64,000 nt of DNA. Source: SZUA-365 sp049663345 (GTDB lineage: Bacteria > Bacteroidota > Ignavibacteria > SZUA-365). Shown here piece by piece: positions 1 through 9,848 of the stretch. Location of the stretch: NCBI GenBank assembly GCA_049663345.1, contig JBATDG010000129.1, positions 11,616 through 75,615 of the forward strand, given 5' to 3'. The notes under the pieces are model-generated. The model ran no database searches. It saw nothing but the letters and a program-made list of their open reading frames with translations, and was not told the DNA's origin. How positions within the stretch are numbered: position 1 is the first letter of the stretch; every line of letters starts with the position of its first letter. The position numbers and the translations under genes are program-made.

Positions 1-877
1 GACGCAGCCGTGGAGCGATGCCAAGCGCATCAACGCCATGGTGCTGCGCCTGTATGACAATCACAAGTACGCGAGCCGCGACCTCGAAGAGGATTACAAG
101 CGCGAAAAGGGCAAGATTCAGATGGGCGACGAACTCCAGCCCGGAATCGTGCAGCTCGCGAAAGTGTATATCGCCAAGAAGCGCAAGCTCTCAATCGGTG
201 ACAAGATGGCCGGCCGTCACGGCAACAAGGGTGTTGTCTCGAATGTCGTGCCTGTGCAGGACATGCCTTACCTGGCTGACGGAACCCCGGTCGACATCGT
301 ACTGAATCCGCTGGGCGTGCCTTCGCGCATGAATCTCGGACAGCTGTACGAAACCGCACTCGGATGGGCGGCAAAGCGTCTCGGCCCTGGTGTTCGATTC
401 GCCTCACCGATTTTTGATGGCGCGAAATGGGAAGAGATTACTGATCTCATGAGTTCGGTCGATCTGAATCCCACAGGAAAGATTCATCTCTATGATGGCC
501 GTACGGGCGACCGGTTCGACCAGCCGACTACAGTCGGTTTCATCTACATGCTTAAACTCAGCCATTTGGTCGACGACAAGATTCACGCCCGTTCCATTGG
601 GCCGTACAGTCTTATCACTCAGCAGCCGCTGGGCGGAAAGGCGCAGTTCGGCGGTCAGCGCTTCGGCGAAATGGAAGTTTGGGCGCTCGAAGCTTATGGC
701 GCCGCTCACGTGCTGCAGGAAATTCTTACCGTCAAGAGCGATGACGTTCAGGGCCGCGCCAAGGTCTATGAAGCCATTGTGAAGGGCGAGAACCTGCCCG
801 ATCCGAATGTTCCCGAATCCTTCAACGTGCTCGTACGCGAGTTGCAGGGACTGGGCCTTGAAATCAAGATTGAGTGA
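1..877 (+). CDS. rpoB: RNA polymerase beta subunit, C-terminal part (5' truncated by window)
   Basis: Open from the first bases of the window in the frame whose codons begin at position 2; about 291 C-terminal residues are present. It forms the catalytic core of RNA polymerase with the RpoC product. The conserved beta-subunit blocks GDKMAGRHGNKG and GGKAQFGGQRFGEMEVWALE are both visible, followed by the usual short C-terminal helix that packs on beta'. The ATG at 38 is internal and is not the gene start. rpoC follows after 73 bases with no terminator between, so the two are cotranscribed in the standard rpoBC order. Confidence 0.98.
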   Translation, partial: TQPWSDAKRINAMVLRLYDNHKYASRDLEEDYKREKGKIQMGDELQPGIVQLAKVYIAKKRKLSIGDKMAGRHGNKGVVSNVVPVQDMPYLADGTPVDIVLNPLGVPSRMNLGQLYETALGWAAKRLGPGVRFASPIFDGAKWEEITDLMSSVDLNPTGKIHLYDGRTGDRFDQPTTVGFIYMLKLSHLVDDKIHARSIGPYSLITQQPLGGKAQFGGQRFGEMEVWALEAYGAAHVLQEILTVKSDDVQGRAKVYEAIVKGENLPDPNVPESFNVLVRELQGLGLEIKIE

Positions 878-950
878 CATCCGCTCCGTTGCGATATGTC
901 CTGTTATTCCCGAGTGTATGAAACAGAATTGAATCGACTGGAGATAAAAG

Positions 951-3900
951 ATGCCATTCAAACCGCAGGAGCAAGTCAAGAAGAATTTTGCGCGCATTTC
1001 GGTGAGCCTTGCCTCATCGGATGCGATTCTTTCCCGTTCCTATGGTGAAGTCACCAAACCTGAGACGATCAACTATCGCTCTTTCCGTCCCGAGAAAGAC
1101 GGTCTTTTCTGTGAAAAGATCTTCGGACCGGTGCGCGATTGGGAATGCCATTGCGGAAAATACAAACGTATCCGCTACAAAGGCATTATCTGTGACCGAT
1201 GCGGCGTGGAAGTCACGCAGAAGTCGGTGCGGCGCGAGCGCATGGGACACATCTCTCTTGCAGTACCCATTGTACATATCTGGTATTTTCGTTCGCTTCC
1301 CAGCAAAATCGCCAACATCCTCGGCATTTCGTCGAAGGAGCTGGAGCGGATCATTTACTACGAAAATTATGTCGTGATCAGTCCGGGGCCGACCAGTTTC
1401 CCGCGTCCTTTCGGTGCTCTCGATGACGAGATTCCCGAGGCGGAAGCTGGTGATAAAATCGACAAAGCCTATTTCCGCAACGACATTACGCTGCTCACCG
1501 AAGAGGAATTCCTCGAGGTGCTCGACGGATTGCCCGAGGAAAATCAGGAACTTGATGACGATGATCCGAACAAGTTCGTTGCATTGATCGGCGGCGAAGC
1601 CATCAAAGCCCTTCTGCGCGTCGTCGACATCGAGAAACTCGGTGACCGTCTTCGCTACCAGATCCGCATTGAAAATTCGCAGCAGAAGCGTCAGGAAGCC
1701 ATCAAGCGCCTGCGCGTCGTGACAGCTTTCCAGGTGCAGCGCGAGAACGCCTACATCAATCGTCCCGAGTGGATGGTGCTCGATGTGATTCCGGTGATCC
1801 CGCCTGAATTGCGTCCGCTCGTCCCTCTCGAAGGCGGCCGGTTTGCGACTTCGGATCTTAACGATCTGTATCGCCGCGTGATCATTCGCAACAACCGTTT
1901 GAAGCGGCTTATCGATATCAAGGCTCCGGAAGTGATTCTCCGCAACGAGAAGCGCATGCTGCAGGAGGCCGTTGATTCGCTGTTCGACAACAGCCGCCGC
2001 GTCAACTCCGTGCGCAGCGACAATAACCGCGCCCTCAAATCGCTGTCCGATATGCTGAAAGGCAAGCAGGGCCGCTTCCGTCAGAACCTTCTCGGAAAGC
2101 GCGTTGATTACTCTGGCCGTTCGGTTATTGTGGTTGGTCCTGAAATGAAGCTGCATCAGTGCGGACTTCCGAAGGACATGGCAGTCGAGCTGTTCAAGCC
2201 TTTCGTTATCCGCAAGCTCATCGAGCGCGGCATCGTCAAAACGGTGAAGAGCGCGAAGAAAGTTGTGGATAAAAAAGGTCCGGAAGTCTGGGATATTCTC
2301 GAGAAGATCATCGATGGACATCCAGTGCTGCTCAACCGCGCGCCGACGCTGCATCGTCTGGGCATCCAGGCCTTCCAGCCGCAGCTCGTGGAAGGAAAGG
2401 CCATCCGACTGCATCCGCTCGTGTGTACTGCGTTCAACGCCGATTTCGATGGTGATCAGATGGCCGTGCACGTGCCGCTGTCGTTTGATGCCCAGCTCGA
2501 ATCCGCCATACTGCTGCTTTCCGCTCACAACATTCTTTCGCCGCAGAACGGCAATCCGATCACTATTCCCAGTCAGGAAATGGTTCTCGGCTGCTACTAC
2601 ATCACCAAGGCGCTCCCGGGCGACAAGGGTGAGGGCATGGTGTTCTCTTGCATGGAAGAAGCGGTGATCGCATTCGATCAGCGCCAGGTTGGTCTGCATG
2701 CACGTGTGAAAGTGCGCGTTGCTATCGCGCCGGATCGCATTGTCGAGGGTGGACCCGTTCGCGAAATCACCGACACCACAATGGGCCGCATTCTCTTCAA
2801 CCGGATCGTGCCTGCTGAAATCGGATTCATCAACGAGATCCTCACAAAACGACGTCTCGTACAGATCATCGGCGCCATCTTCCACAAGTCCGGCAACCTT
2901 ACCACGACGAAATTCCTTGATGATCTCAAGGATCTCGGCTTTGGCTATGCAACTATCGGCGGTCTGTCCATCAGCGTTTCGGATGTCGAGATTCCGGAAG
3001 AGAAGACAGAAATCATCGACAAGGCCCAGCGCGACGTCGAGAGCATCATGAAGCAGTATCAGATGGGCTTCATTACGAACGGCGAGCGCTACAACAAGGT
3101 CATCGATATCTGGACCCGCACGACGAACCGTGTTGCCGACAAGCTGTTTGATACGCTGCAGCGCAGTCAGAACGGCTTCAATTCGCTTTATATGATGATG
3201 GATTCCGGTGCACGTGGTTCGAAAGAGCAGGTGCGTCAGCTGGCAGGTATGCGCGGTCTTATGGCCAAGCCCCAGAAGAGCCTCACCGGCCAAACGGGTG
3301 AAATCATCGAAAACCCGATCGTTGCGAATTTCCGCGACGGACTCTCGGTTCTCGAATACTTCATTTCCACGCATGGTGCCCGAAAGGGTCTCGCCGATAC
3401 CGCGCTCAAGACCGCAGATGCCGGGTACCTTACCCGCCGTCTCGTGGATGTGGCGCAGGACGTTGCCATCAACGAATTCGATTGCAACACCATCCGTGGC
3501 GTTGAAGTCGAGGCGCTGAAGGAAGGCGAGGACATCAAGGAGCCGCTGTCCGAGCGTATTCTCGGCCGCGTGTCTCTCCTCGATGTGAAGGATCCGCTGT
3601 CTGGTGAATTGCTGGTCGCGGCAGGAGAAGTCATTGACGAATTGAAGGCCGAGGCGGTGGCGCAGTCATCGCTCGAATCGGTGGTCATTCGTTCGGTGCT
3701 CACCTGCGAGGCCCGTCACGGTGTGTGTGCGCGTTGCTACGGCCGCAACATGACGACGAGCCGTCTGGTCGACGTCGGTGAAGCTGTAGGCATTATCGCC
3801 GCGCAGTCCATCGGTGAGCCGGGCACGCAGCTGACCTTGCGTACCTTCCACGTTGGTGGTACCGCAAGCCGTATCGCGGCGCAGTCCCAGATCTCAACGC

Positions 3901-5312
3901 GTTTCGACGGCCTCGTGCAGTTTGAAGCTTTGAAGTATGTGGTTTATCAGGATGACCTTGAAGATCGAACGATTGTGGTCAACCGCAATGGCGTGATCAA
4001 TATTCTTGATGACGATAATCGCGTGCTTTCAAAATACGATATCCCCTACGGTTCAGTGCTTCTGGTTGATGAAAATCAGCGTGTGGCCCGTGGCGAAGTG
4101 CTCTACGAGTGGGATCCCTACAATGCCACTATCATCGCCGCCTTCCCGGGCACGGTGCACTACGCCGATCTCTACGAAGGCCGCACCTTCCGCGAAGAGC
4201 CGGATGATCAGACCGGACATATCCAGAAGGTCGTTACAGACTCAAAGGACAAGACGCTCAATCCGCGCATTCAGATCGTCAACGAAAAGGGCGAAGTGCT
4301 TGGGGAATACAATACCCCGAATCGCGCCAACCTTACGGTGGATAATGGCCAGCGCGTTATTGCTGGTACCGTGCTCGTGAAGATCCCGCGTGAAATCGGA
4401 AAGACTCGCGACATTACGGGCGGTCTGCCTCGCGTTACCGAGCTGTTCGAGTCCCGCAGTTCGCAGAATCCGTCCATCGTCAGTGAAATCGATGGCACGG
4501 TTACTTTCGGTTCGCAGAAACGCGGCTCGCGTGAGATCATCGTGACCAGTCACGATGGCAGCGATATCCGTACGTATCTGGCGCCTATCGGTCGTCACGT
4601 ACTCGTGCAGGAGCACGACGTTGTGAAGGCAGGCGAGCGCCTCACGGACGGCTCTATCAATCCGCATGACATTCTGCGCATCAAGGGCGCTGGCGCGGTG
4701 CAGGAGTACCTGGTGAACGAAATCCAGGAAGTGTACCGTATGCAGGGCGTACGAATCAATGACAAGCATATCGAAGTGATCGTTCGCCAGATGCTGCAGA
4801 AAGTGCGTATCCTCGCTCCGGGCGATACGCAGTTCCTCGAAGGCGACGTGGTCGAACGTGCCCGTGTCGTTGAGGAGAACGGAGAGCTTGACGACAAGGT
4901 GATCGTGACGGACAAGAACGACGCGAAGTTCAAGAAAGGACAGGTCGTTACCCGCAAGAAAGTTCGTGAAGCGGCGTTCGAACTCAAGAAAAAAGGAAAA
5001 GCAGCTCCGGAATTCCGCGATGCTGAGCCGGCGAACTACGAGCCGATTCTTCTAGGCATCACGCAGTCCTCTCTGACCACCGAGAGCTTCATTTCTGCAG
5101 CGTCATTCCAGGAGACAACCAAGGTCCTTACCGAGGCCGCGATCGCGGGCAAGGTTGATCACCTGGTCGGTCTCAAGGAGAACGTTATCATCGGTCATCT
5201 GATACCGGCTGGAACAGGACTCAAGAAGTTCAAGAATATTATTGTGACTTCGACGCAAAATGAGGCCATCGAAGCCTCAAATGTCGAGGAACTCGTCCCT
5301 GTTGTGCAATAA
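951..5312 (+). CDS. rpoC: RNA polymerase beta' subunit
   Basis: This 1453-residue protein is the beta' catalytic subunit. The N-terminal zinc site is formed by Cys66, Cys68, Cys81 and Cys84. The absolutely conserved active-site loop NADFDGDQMAVH (residues 496-507) supplies the three Asp that hold the catalytic magnesium. A second Cys cluster (CEARHGVCARCYGRN), the bridge/trigger region GEPGTQLTLRTFHVGG and the C-terminal clamp domain follow. Length is normal for the Bacteroidota/Chlorobiota group. GGAG sits close upstream of the ATG. It is the last gene of the rpoBC unit; a hairpin lies in the gap before rpsL, which has its own promoter. Confidence 0.99.
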   Translation: MPFKPQEQVKKNFARISVSLASSDAILSRSYGEVTKPETINYRSFRPEKDGLFCEKIFGPVRDWECHCGKYKRIRYKGIICDRCGVEVTQKSVRRERMGHISLAVPIVHIWYFRSLPSKIANILGISSKELERIIYYENYVVISPGPTSFPRPFGALDDEIPEAEAGDKIDKAYFRNDITLLTEEEFLEVLDGLPEENQELDDDDPNKFVALIGGEAIKALLRVVDIEKLGDRLRYQIRIENSQQKRQEAIKRLRVVTAFQVQRENAYINRPEWMVLDVIPVIPPELRPLVPLEGGRFATSDLNDLYRRVIIRNNRLKRLIDIKAPEVILRNEKRMLQEAVDSLFDNSRRVNSVRSDNNRALKSLSDMLKGKQGRFRQNLLGKRVDYSGRSVIVVGPEMKLHQCGLPKDMAVELFKPFVIRKLIERGIVKTVKSAKKVVDKKGPEVWDILEKIIDGHPVLLNRAPTLHRLGIQAFQPQLVEGKAIRLHPLVCTAFNADFDGDQMAVHVPLSFDAQLESAILLLSAHNILSPQNGNPITIPSQEMVLGCYYITKALPGDKGEGMVFSCMEEAVIAFDQRQVGLHARVKVRVAIAPDRIVEGGPVREITDTTMGRILFNRIVPAEIGFINEILTKRRLVQIIGAIFHKSGNLTTTKFLDDLKDLGFGYATIGGLSISVSDVEIPEEKTEIIDKAQRDVESIMKQYQMGFITNGERYNKVIDIWTRTTNRVADKLFDTLQRSQNGFNSLYMMMDSGARGSKEQVRQLAGMRGLMAKPQKSLTGQTGEIIENPIVANFRDGLSVLEYFISTHGARKGLADTALKTADAGYLTRRLVDVAQDVAINEFDCNTIRGVEVEALKEGEDIKEPLSERILGRVSLLDVKDPLSGELLVAAGEVIDELKAEAVAQSSLESVVIRSVLTCEARHGVCARCYGRNMTTSRLVDVGEAVGIIAAQSIGEPGTQLTLRTFHVGGTASRIAAQSQISTRFDGLVQFEALKYVVYQDDLEDRTIVVNRNGVINILDDDNRVLSKYDIPYGSVLLVDENQRVARGEVLYEWDPYNATIIAAFPGTVHYADLYEGRTFREEPDDQTGHIQKVVTDSKDKTLNPRIQIVNEKGEVLGEYNTPNRANLTVDNGQRVIAGTVLVKIPREIGKTRDITGGLPRVTELFESRSSQNPSIVSEIDGTVTFGSQKRGSREIIVTSHDGSDIRTYLAPIGRHVLVQEHDVVKAGERLTDGSINPHDILRIKGAGAVQEYLVNEIQEVYRMQGVRINDKHIEVIVRQMLQKVRILAPGDTQFLEGDVVERARVVEENGELDDKVIVTDKNDAKFKKGQVVTRKKVREAAFELKKKGKAAPEFRDAEPANYEPILLGITQSSLTTESFISAASFQETTKVLTEAAIAGKVDHLVGLKENVIIGHLIPAGTGLKKFKNIIVTSTQNEAIEASNVEELVPVVQ

Positions 5313-5339
5313 TTTTGAGCGCCAAGTTGGTATTATTAC

Positions 5340-5370
5340 TTCCCTTGCAGGTTTTTTGCCTGCAAGGGAA
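5340..5370 (+). other. stem-loop after rpoC (no U-tract)
   Basis: A perfect 12-bp inverted repeat (5340-5351 with 5359-5370) has a T-rich loop. The T-run is in the loop and not after the stem, so it does not fit a classical intrinsic terminator. It could be an RNA-stabilising 3' end or a processing site for the rpoBC transcript. Confidence 0.5.
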
Positions 5371-5400
5371 GAAAATAGTCCGATTTATCCTGAAAAGTAC

Positions 5401-5431
5401 TTGACAAAGTTTAGAGTTTTCGCTAATTTTA
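5401..5431 (+). promoter_or_regulatory. promoter for the rpsL-rpsG-fusA-tuf operon
   Basis: TTGACA at 5401-5406 is followed, 17 bases later, by TAATTT (5424-5429), giving sigma70-like -35/-10 boxes. The same bases read TAATTTTA, seven of eight matches to the TAnnTTTG -7 element used by Bacteroidota housekeeping sigma. The site lies in the AT-rich gap between rpoC and rpsL, about 65 bases before the rpsL start. Confidence 0.7.
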
Positions 5432-5497
5432 TAAGCTCTTGTGAGCTCTACTCATCTCACTAGAGAATTTTTCGTATCTCAGTAAAGGATCCCTTCA

Positions 5498-5872
5498 GTG
5501 CCAACGATTAGCCAGCTCGTACGAAAAGGAAGAAAGGTCGTCAAGGCCAAGAAAAAAGCACCCGCTCTGGACTCGTGCCCGCAGAAACGCGGCGTGTGCA
5601 CGCGAGTGTATACGACGACTCCCAAGAAGCCGAATTCTGCGCTGCGCAAAGTTGCCCGTATCCGTCTCTCGAACGGTCAGGAAGTGACTGCGTACATTCC
5701 GGGCGAAGGTCACAACCTTCAGGAGCACTCCATCGTGATGATTCGCGGCGGTCGTGTCAAGGATCTTCCGGGCGTGCGCTATCATGTCATCCGCGGAACG
5801 CTGGATACTCAGGGTGTCGAATCGCGCCGCCAGGGTCGTTCGAAGTACGGGGCCAAACGGCCGAAATCCTAA
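5498..5872 (+). CDS. rpsL: 30S ribosomal protein S12
   Basis: A 124-residue S12, the decoding-centre protein of the small subunit. The conserved PKKPNSALRKVARI segment, with the lysine associated with streptomycin response, and the GVRYHVIRG segment are intact; no resistance-type change is apparent by eye. The start is a GTG preceded by AAAGGA about eight bases upstream. It is the first gene of the str operon and follows a good promoter in the rpoC-rpsL gap. Confidence 0.98.
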   Translation: MPTISQLVRKGRKVVKAKKKAPALDSCPQKRGVCTRVYTTTPKKPNSALRKVARIRLSNGQEVTAYIPGEGHNLQEHSIVMIRGGRVKDLPGVRYHVIRGTLDTQGVESRRQGRSKYGAKRPKS

Positions 5873-5892
5873 TCGCAATCAGGTAAAGAGAA

Positions 5893-6360
5893 ATGAGAAA
5901 GAGACGCGCAGAACGCAGACATCTTAGCCCGGACCCGAAGTTTAACGACATTCTGGTTTCGCGCTTTATAAACTCCATCATGCTTGGCGGTAAAAAGACC
6001 GCAGCACGACGCATTCTTTACGGAGCGATCGATGAGATCGAAACCCGCACTGGCCAGAATGGCTATGAGGTTTTCCGCAAAGCAATGTTCAACGCTCAGC
6101 CGATCATCGAAGTCCGTGCCCGCCGCGTAGGTGGTGCCACGTACCAGGTGCCCATGGAAGTGCGTCCCGATCGACGCACAGCTCTTTCCGTTCGCTGGCT
6201 GCTCAGTTCGGCCCGCAAGCGGGGCGACAAGACCATGACCCGGCGCCTCGCAGCAGAGCTTATTGCCGCGGCGAACAACGAAGGCGGAGCAGTGAAGAAA
6301 AAAGACGAAGTGCACCGTATGGCCGAATCGAACAAGGCCTTCGCGCATTTCAAATGGTAA
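5893..6360 (+). CDS. rpsG: 30S ribosomal protein S7
   Basis: A 155-residue S7, the primary 16S rRNA 3'-domain assembly protein at the subunit head. The N-terminal basic arm (MRKRRAERRHLSPDPKF) and the core VGGATYQVPMEVRPDRR are typical, and the length is normal. It lies 20 bases after rpsL and 46 before fusA, in the canonical str order. Confidence 0.98.
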   Translation: MRKRRAERRHLSPDPKFNDILVSRFINSIMLGGKKTAARRILYGAIDEIETRTGQNGYEVFRKAMFNAQPIIEVRARRVGGATYQVPMEVRPDRRTALSVRWLLSSARKRGDKTMTRRLAAELIAAANNEGGAVKKKDEVHRMAESNKAFAHFKW

Positions 6361-6406
6361 TTATTTGTTATACAGAAATTAGAAAGACCGGGAAAGCAAA
6401 CGCATA

Positions 6407-8506
6407 ATGGCGAAGCGGGAATATCCACTAGAACGTACCAGAAACATCGGTATCATGGCGCATATCGATGCCGGTAAAACAACGACGACAGAGCGTATAC
6501 TGTTTTATACCGGCGTGCTGCACCGTATGGGCGAAGTCCATGACGGCGCTGCGACCATGGATTGGATGGAGCAGGAAAAAGAGCGCGGAATCACCATCAC
6601 CAGCGCTGCGACGACGTGTTTCTGGCGGAATAATCGCATCAACATTATTGATACTCCGGGTCACGTTGATTTCACCGTCGAAGTTGAGCGCTCGTTGCGC
6701 GTGCTCGACGGAGCAGTCGCGCTGTTCTGTGCGGTTGGCGGCGTAGAGCCCCAGTCCGAGACCGTTTGGCGTCAGGCGGACAAGTATCGCGTGCCCCGTA
6801 TCGCATTTGTGAACAAGATGGATCGCGTCGGTGCCGACTTCTATGATGCTGTCAGCATGATGCGTTCGCGGCTTGGCGCCAATGCCATTCCCGTTGTTCT
6901 TCCGATCGGTCAGGGTGAAACGTTTGTCGGCATCATCGACCTGATCACGAACACCGCCCGCATCTATCATGAAGAGACATTTGGCGACACTTGGGATGAA
7001 ATCGAAATTCCCGCGGACCTTCGCGAAATCGCGCATGAACATCGTGCGCAGATGCTCGAGGCCGTAGCGGACGTTGATGACAGCCTTCTGGTCAAGTACC
7101 TTGACGGTGTGGAAATCAGTCCTGAAGAAATCACGCACGTGCTTCGCGTTGCGACGATTGAGATGAAGATCGTGCCGGTGCTTTGCGGCTCATCCTTTAA
7201 AAACAAGGGTGTTCAGCGCATGCTTGACGCGGTCGTCGATTTCCTTCCTTCACCACTCGATGTGGGTGCGACGGTCGGACATCATGTCAACCTGTCCGAC
7301 CATGTTGAGAGGCAGCCGTCCGATGAAGAGAATTTCTCAGCCCTGGCCTTTAAAGTTGCCACTGATCCGTATGTGGGCCGTCTGATTTTCTTCCGTGTGT
7401 ATTCCGGAACGGTAAACGCCGGGTCGTATATCTATAATACGATCAGCGGAAAGAAAGAACGTCTAGGCCGCATTCTCCGCATGCATGCAAACCATCGTGA
7501 AGATGTGGAAACTGCATACACAGGAGACATTTGCGCCGCAATCGGTCTTAAGCACACCCGCACGGGCGACACGCTCTGTGTGGAAAGCGATCCCATCGTT
7601 CTCGAGAAAATGGATTTTCCGGAGCCCGTTATCGACGTGGCCATCGAGCCGAAGTCGAAAGCCGATCAGGAAAATCTTGGCGAGGCCATTCAAAAGCTGG
7701 CGGAAGAGGATCCCACTTTCCGCGTGCATACCGACGAAGAAACCGGCCAGACTATCATCAGCGGAATGGGCGAACTTCATCTGGAGGTTCTGATCGATCG
7801 CATGAAGCGCGAATTTGGTGTGGAAGCCAATGTTGGCAAGCCTCAGGTTGCCTATAAGGAAACCATTCGCGAGACTGCTATTGCTGACACGAAATTCGCT
7901 CGTCAGAGTGGCGGCCGTGGTCAGTATGGCCACGTCGTGATCGAGGTCGGCCCCAACGAAAAAGGCGCCGGTTACGAATTCATCGACGGAATCGTGGGCG
8001 GCACCATCCCGAAAGAATATATTCCTGCAGTGTCTGAAGGTATCAAAGGCGCCATGCGCAACGGCTTTTTGGCCGGATATCCCATCGAGGATATTAAGGT
8101 TCGCCTGTTCGATGGATCCTTCCATGAGGTTGATTCCTCTGAGATGGCATTCAAGATTGCCGGATCCATGGCTTTTAAGGAAGCCGCACGAAAGGCAAAA
8201 CCCGTGTTGCTTGAGCCGGTATTTTTGGTAGAAGTTGTGACGCCGGAAGAATACATGGGCAGCGTTGTCGGTGATATCAGCTCACGCCGCGGCCGTATCG
8301 AGGGCATGGGAACGAGAAGTGATGCGCAAGTGGTGCGCGCGATCGTTCCTCTCTCTGATATGTTCGGCTACGCGACAGCCCTGCGTTCGCTTTCCCAGGG
8401 ACGAGCGATTTACACCATGCATTTCAGTCATTACGATGAAGTCCCGGCAAGCATCAGTGAGAAGATCATTGAGAAATACCAGGGCAAACGAGCAGAAAAG
8501 AAATAA
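6407..8506 (+). CDS. fusA: translation elongation factor G
   Basis: A 699-residue EF-G, the GTPase that drives ribosomal translocation and, with ribosome recycling factor, subunit splitting. The P-loop AHIDAGKTTTTERIL, DTPGHVDF (G3) and NKMDRVGAD (G4) are intact, followed by domains II to V including the GQYGHVVIE segment of domain IV. Length is standard for bacterial EF-G. It is the third gene of the str operon, and tuf follows after 57 bases. Confidence 0.98.
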   Translation: MAKREYPLERTRNIGIMAHIDAGKTTTTERILFYTGVLHRMGEVHDGAATMDWMEQEKERGITITSAATTCFWRNNRINIIDTPGHVDFTVEVERSLRVLDGAVALFCAVGGVEPQSETVWRQADKYRVPRIAFVNKMDRVGADFYDAVSMMRSRLGANAIPVVLPIGQGETFVGIIDLITNTARIYHEETFGDTWDEIEIPADLREIAHEHRAQMLEAVADVDDSLLVKYLDGVEISPEEITHVLRVATIEMKIVPVLCGSSFKNKGVQRMLDAVVDFLPSPLDVGATVGHHVNLSDHVERQPSDEENFSALAFKVATDPYVGRLIFFRVYSGTVNAGSYIYNTISGKKERLGRILRMHANHREDVETAYTGDICAAIGLKHTRTGDTLCVESDPIVLEKMDFPEPVIDVAIEPKSKADQENLGEAIQKLAEEDPTFRVHTDEETGQTIISGMGELHLEVLIDRMKREFGVEANVGKPQVAYKETIRETAIADTKFARQSGGRGQYGHVVIEVGPNEKGAGYEFIDGIVGGTIPKEYIPAVSEGIKGAMRNGFLAGYPIEDIKVRLFDGSFHEVDSSEMAFKIAGSMAFKEAARKAKPVLLEPVFLVEVVTPEEYMGSVVGDISSRRGRIEGMGTRSDAQVVRAIVPLSDMFGYATALRSLSQGRAIYTMHFSHYDEVPASISEKIIEKYQGKRAEKK

Positions 8507-8563
8507 CAATTTTAAATTTGATTTCGAACGTTCACTCAATACAGTTACAGGAGCATTAGTACC

Positions 8564-9775
8564 ATGGCCAAGGAAAAATTTGATCGCTCTAAGCCTCACG
8601 TCAACATCGGAACCATCGGTCACGTTGACCACGGCAAGACAACGCTGACGGCTGCCATTACAATGGCACTGGCCAAGAAGGGTCTTTCCGTGGTCCGTAG
8701 CTTCGACTCCATTGACAACGCTCCCGAAGAGCGCGAGCGCGGTATCACGATTGCAACGGCTCACGTCGAGTATTCGACCGCAAATCGTCATTATGCACAC
8801 GTCGATTGCCCGGGTCACGCCGATTATGTCAAGAACATGATCACGGGTGCCGCACAGATGGACGGCGCGATTCTCGTAGTCGCCGCTTCTGATGGACCTA
8901 TGCCGCAGACTCGCGAGCATATCCTTCTCGCCCGTCAGGTAAACGTGCCGCGTATGGTTGTCTTCCTGAACAAGGTTGACATGGTCGATGATGAAGAATT
9001 GCTCGAACTGGTTGAGATGGAACTCCGTGAGCTCCTCAGCTCCTATGAATTCCCAGGCGATGATATTCCTATCATTCGCGGCAGCGCCCTTCGCGCTCTC
9101 GAGGCTGGTACGGACGAGGGCGTTCCTGTCGACGATGATCGCCTGAATTGCATCTGGGAACTGATGGAAGCCTGCGACACCTATATTCTTCTTCCCGAGC
9201 GCCAGATCGACAAGCCCTTCCTCATGTCAGTGGAAGATGTCTTCTCCATCACCGGTCGCGGAACCGTGGGTACAGGCCGTATCGATCGCGGTATCGTTCG
9301 TGTCCAGGAAGAAGTCGAAATTATCGGACTCGGAATGCGCAAGAAAACAGTTGTTACCGGCGTCGAAATGTTCCGCAAGGAGCTCGATCAGGGTATGGCT
9401 GGCGACAACGTTGGTCTTCTTCTTCGCGGTGTCGCAAAGGAAGAGATCGAGCGTGGAATGGTTCTTGCAAAACCCGGCAGCATCACCCCGCACAAAGTGT
9501 TCAGCGCTCAGGTGTACGTTTTGAAGAAAGAGGAAGGTGGACGCCACACTCCGTTCTTCAACAACTATCGCCCGCAGTTCTATTTCACCACTACAGATGT
9601 GACCGGCATCGTTACCCTTCCTGAGGGCACCGAAATGGTCATGCCTGGTGACAACGTCGATGGAATGATCATTTCGATGATCCAGGAAATCGCAATGGAA
9701 GAAGGACAGCGTTTCGCAATCCGCGAAGGCGGCCGTACGGTCGGCGCAGGCGTCGTCACTAAGGTGATTGAATAA
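8564..9775 (+). CDS. tuf: translation elongation factor Tu
   Basis: A 403-residue EF-Tu that delivers aminoacyl-tRNA to the ribosome. G motifs are GHVDHGKTT, DCPGHADY and NKVDMVDD; the C-terminal beta-barrel domains end in GGRTVGAGVVTKVIE. It is a few residues longer than the E. coli protein. An AGGAG-type ribosome site (CAGGAGCATT) precedes the ATG. It is the only tuf in the window and is followed by a terminator-like hairpin before rpsJ. Confidence 0.98.
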   Translation: MAKEKFDRSKPHVNIGTIGHVDHGKTTLTAAITMALAKKGLSVVRSFDSIDNAPEERERGITIATAHVEYSTANRHYAHVDCPGHADYVKNMITGAAQMDGAILVVAASDGPMPQTREHILLARQVNVPRMVVFLNKVDMVDDEELLELVEMELRELLSSYEFPGDDIPIIRGSALRALEAGTDEGVPVDDDRLNCIWELMEACDTYILLPERQIDKPFLMSVEDVFSITGRGTVGTGRIDRGIVRVQEEVEIIGLGMRKKTVVTGVEMFRKELDQGMAGDNVGLLLRGVAKEEIERGMVLAKPGSITPHKVFSAQVYVLKKEEGGRHTPFFNNYRPQFYFTTTDVTGIVTLPEGTEMVMPGDNVDGMIISMIQEIAMEEGQRFAIREGGRTVGAGVVTKVIE

Positions 9776-9790
9776 TTGATCGTGACGAGA

Positions 9791-9823
9791 ACAGTGGGTG
9801 GAAACGCCACCCACTGTTTTTTT
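9791..9823 (+). terminator. intrinsic terminator between tuf and rpsJ
   Basis: A perfect 11-bp stem (9791-9801 with 9807-9817), a 5-base loop and an uninterrupted run of seven T (9817-9823). This is a textbook intrinsic terminator, yet it sits only about 26 bases before the rpsJ start with no obvious promoter after it. It probably lowers expression of the S10 cluster relative to tuf, either by partial termination or by regulated readthrough. Confidence 0.85.
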
Positions 9824-9848
9824 CACTCACCCAAACAGTAGGTTTATT

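Noticed and set aside
1014..3374. 786-codon open frame antisense to rpoC
   Set aside because: It lies wholly inside rpoC, a certain gene; antisense openness follows from the codon usage of rpoC and the product resembles no family.
5340..5370. rpoC intrinsic terminator
   Set aside because: The stem is perfect, but the T-run is in the loop rather than after the stem; kept only as a stem-loop.
9798..9848. Upstream ATG start for rpsJ adding 17 residues
   Set aside because: It would translate through a strong terminator stem; the GTG at 9849 gives the conserved S10 N-terminus.
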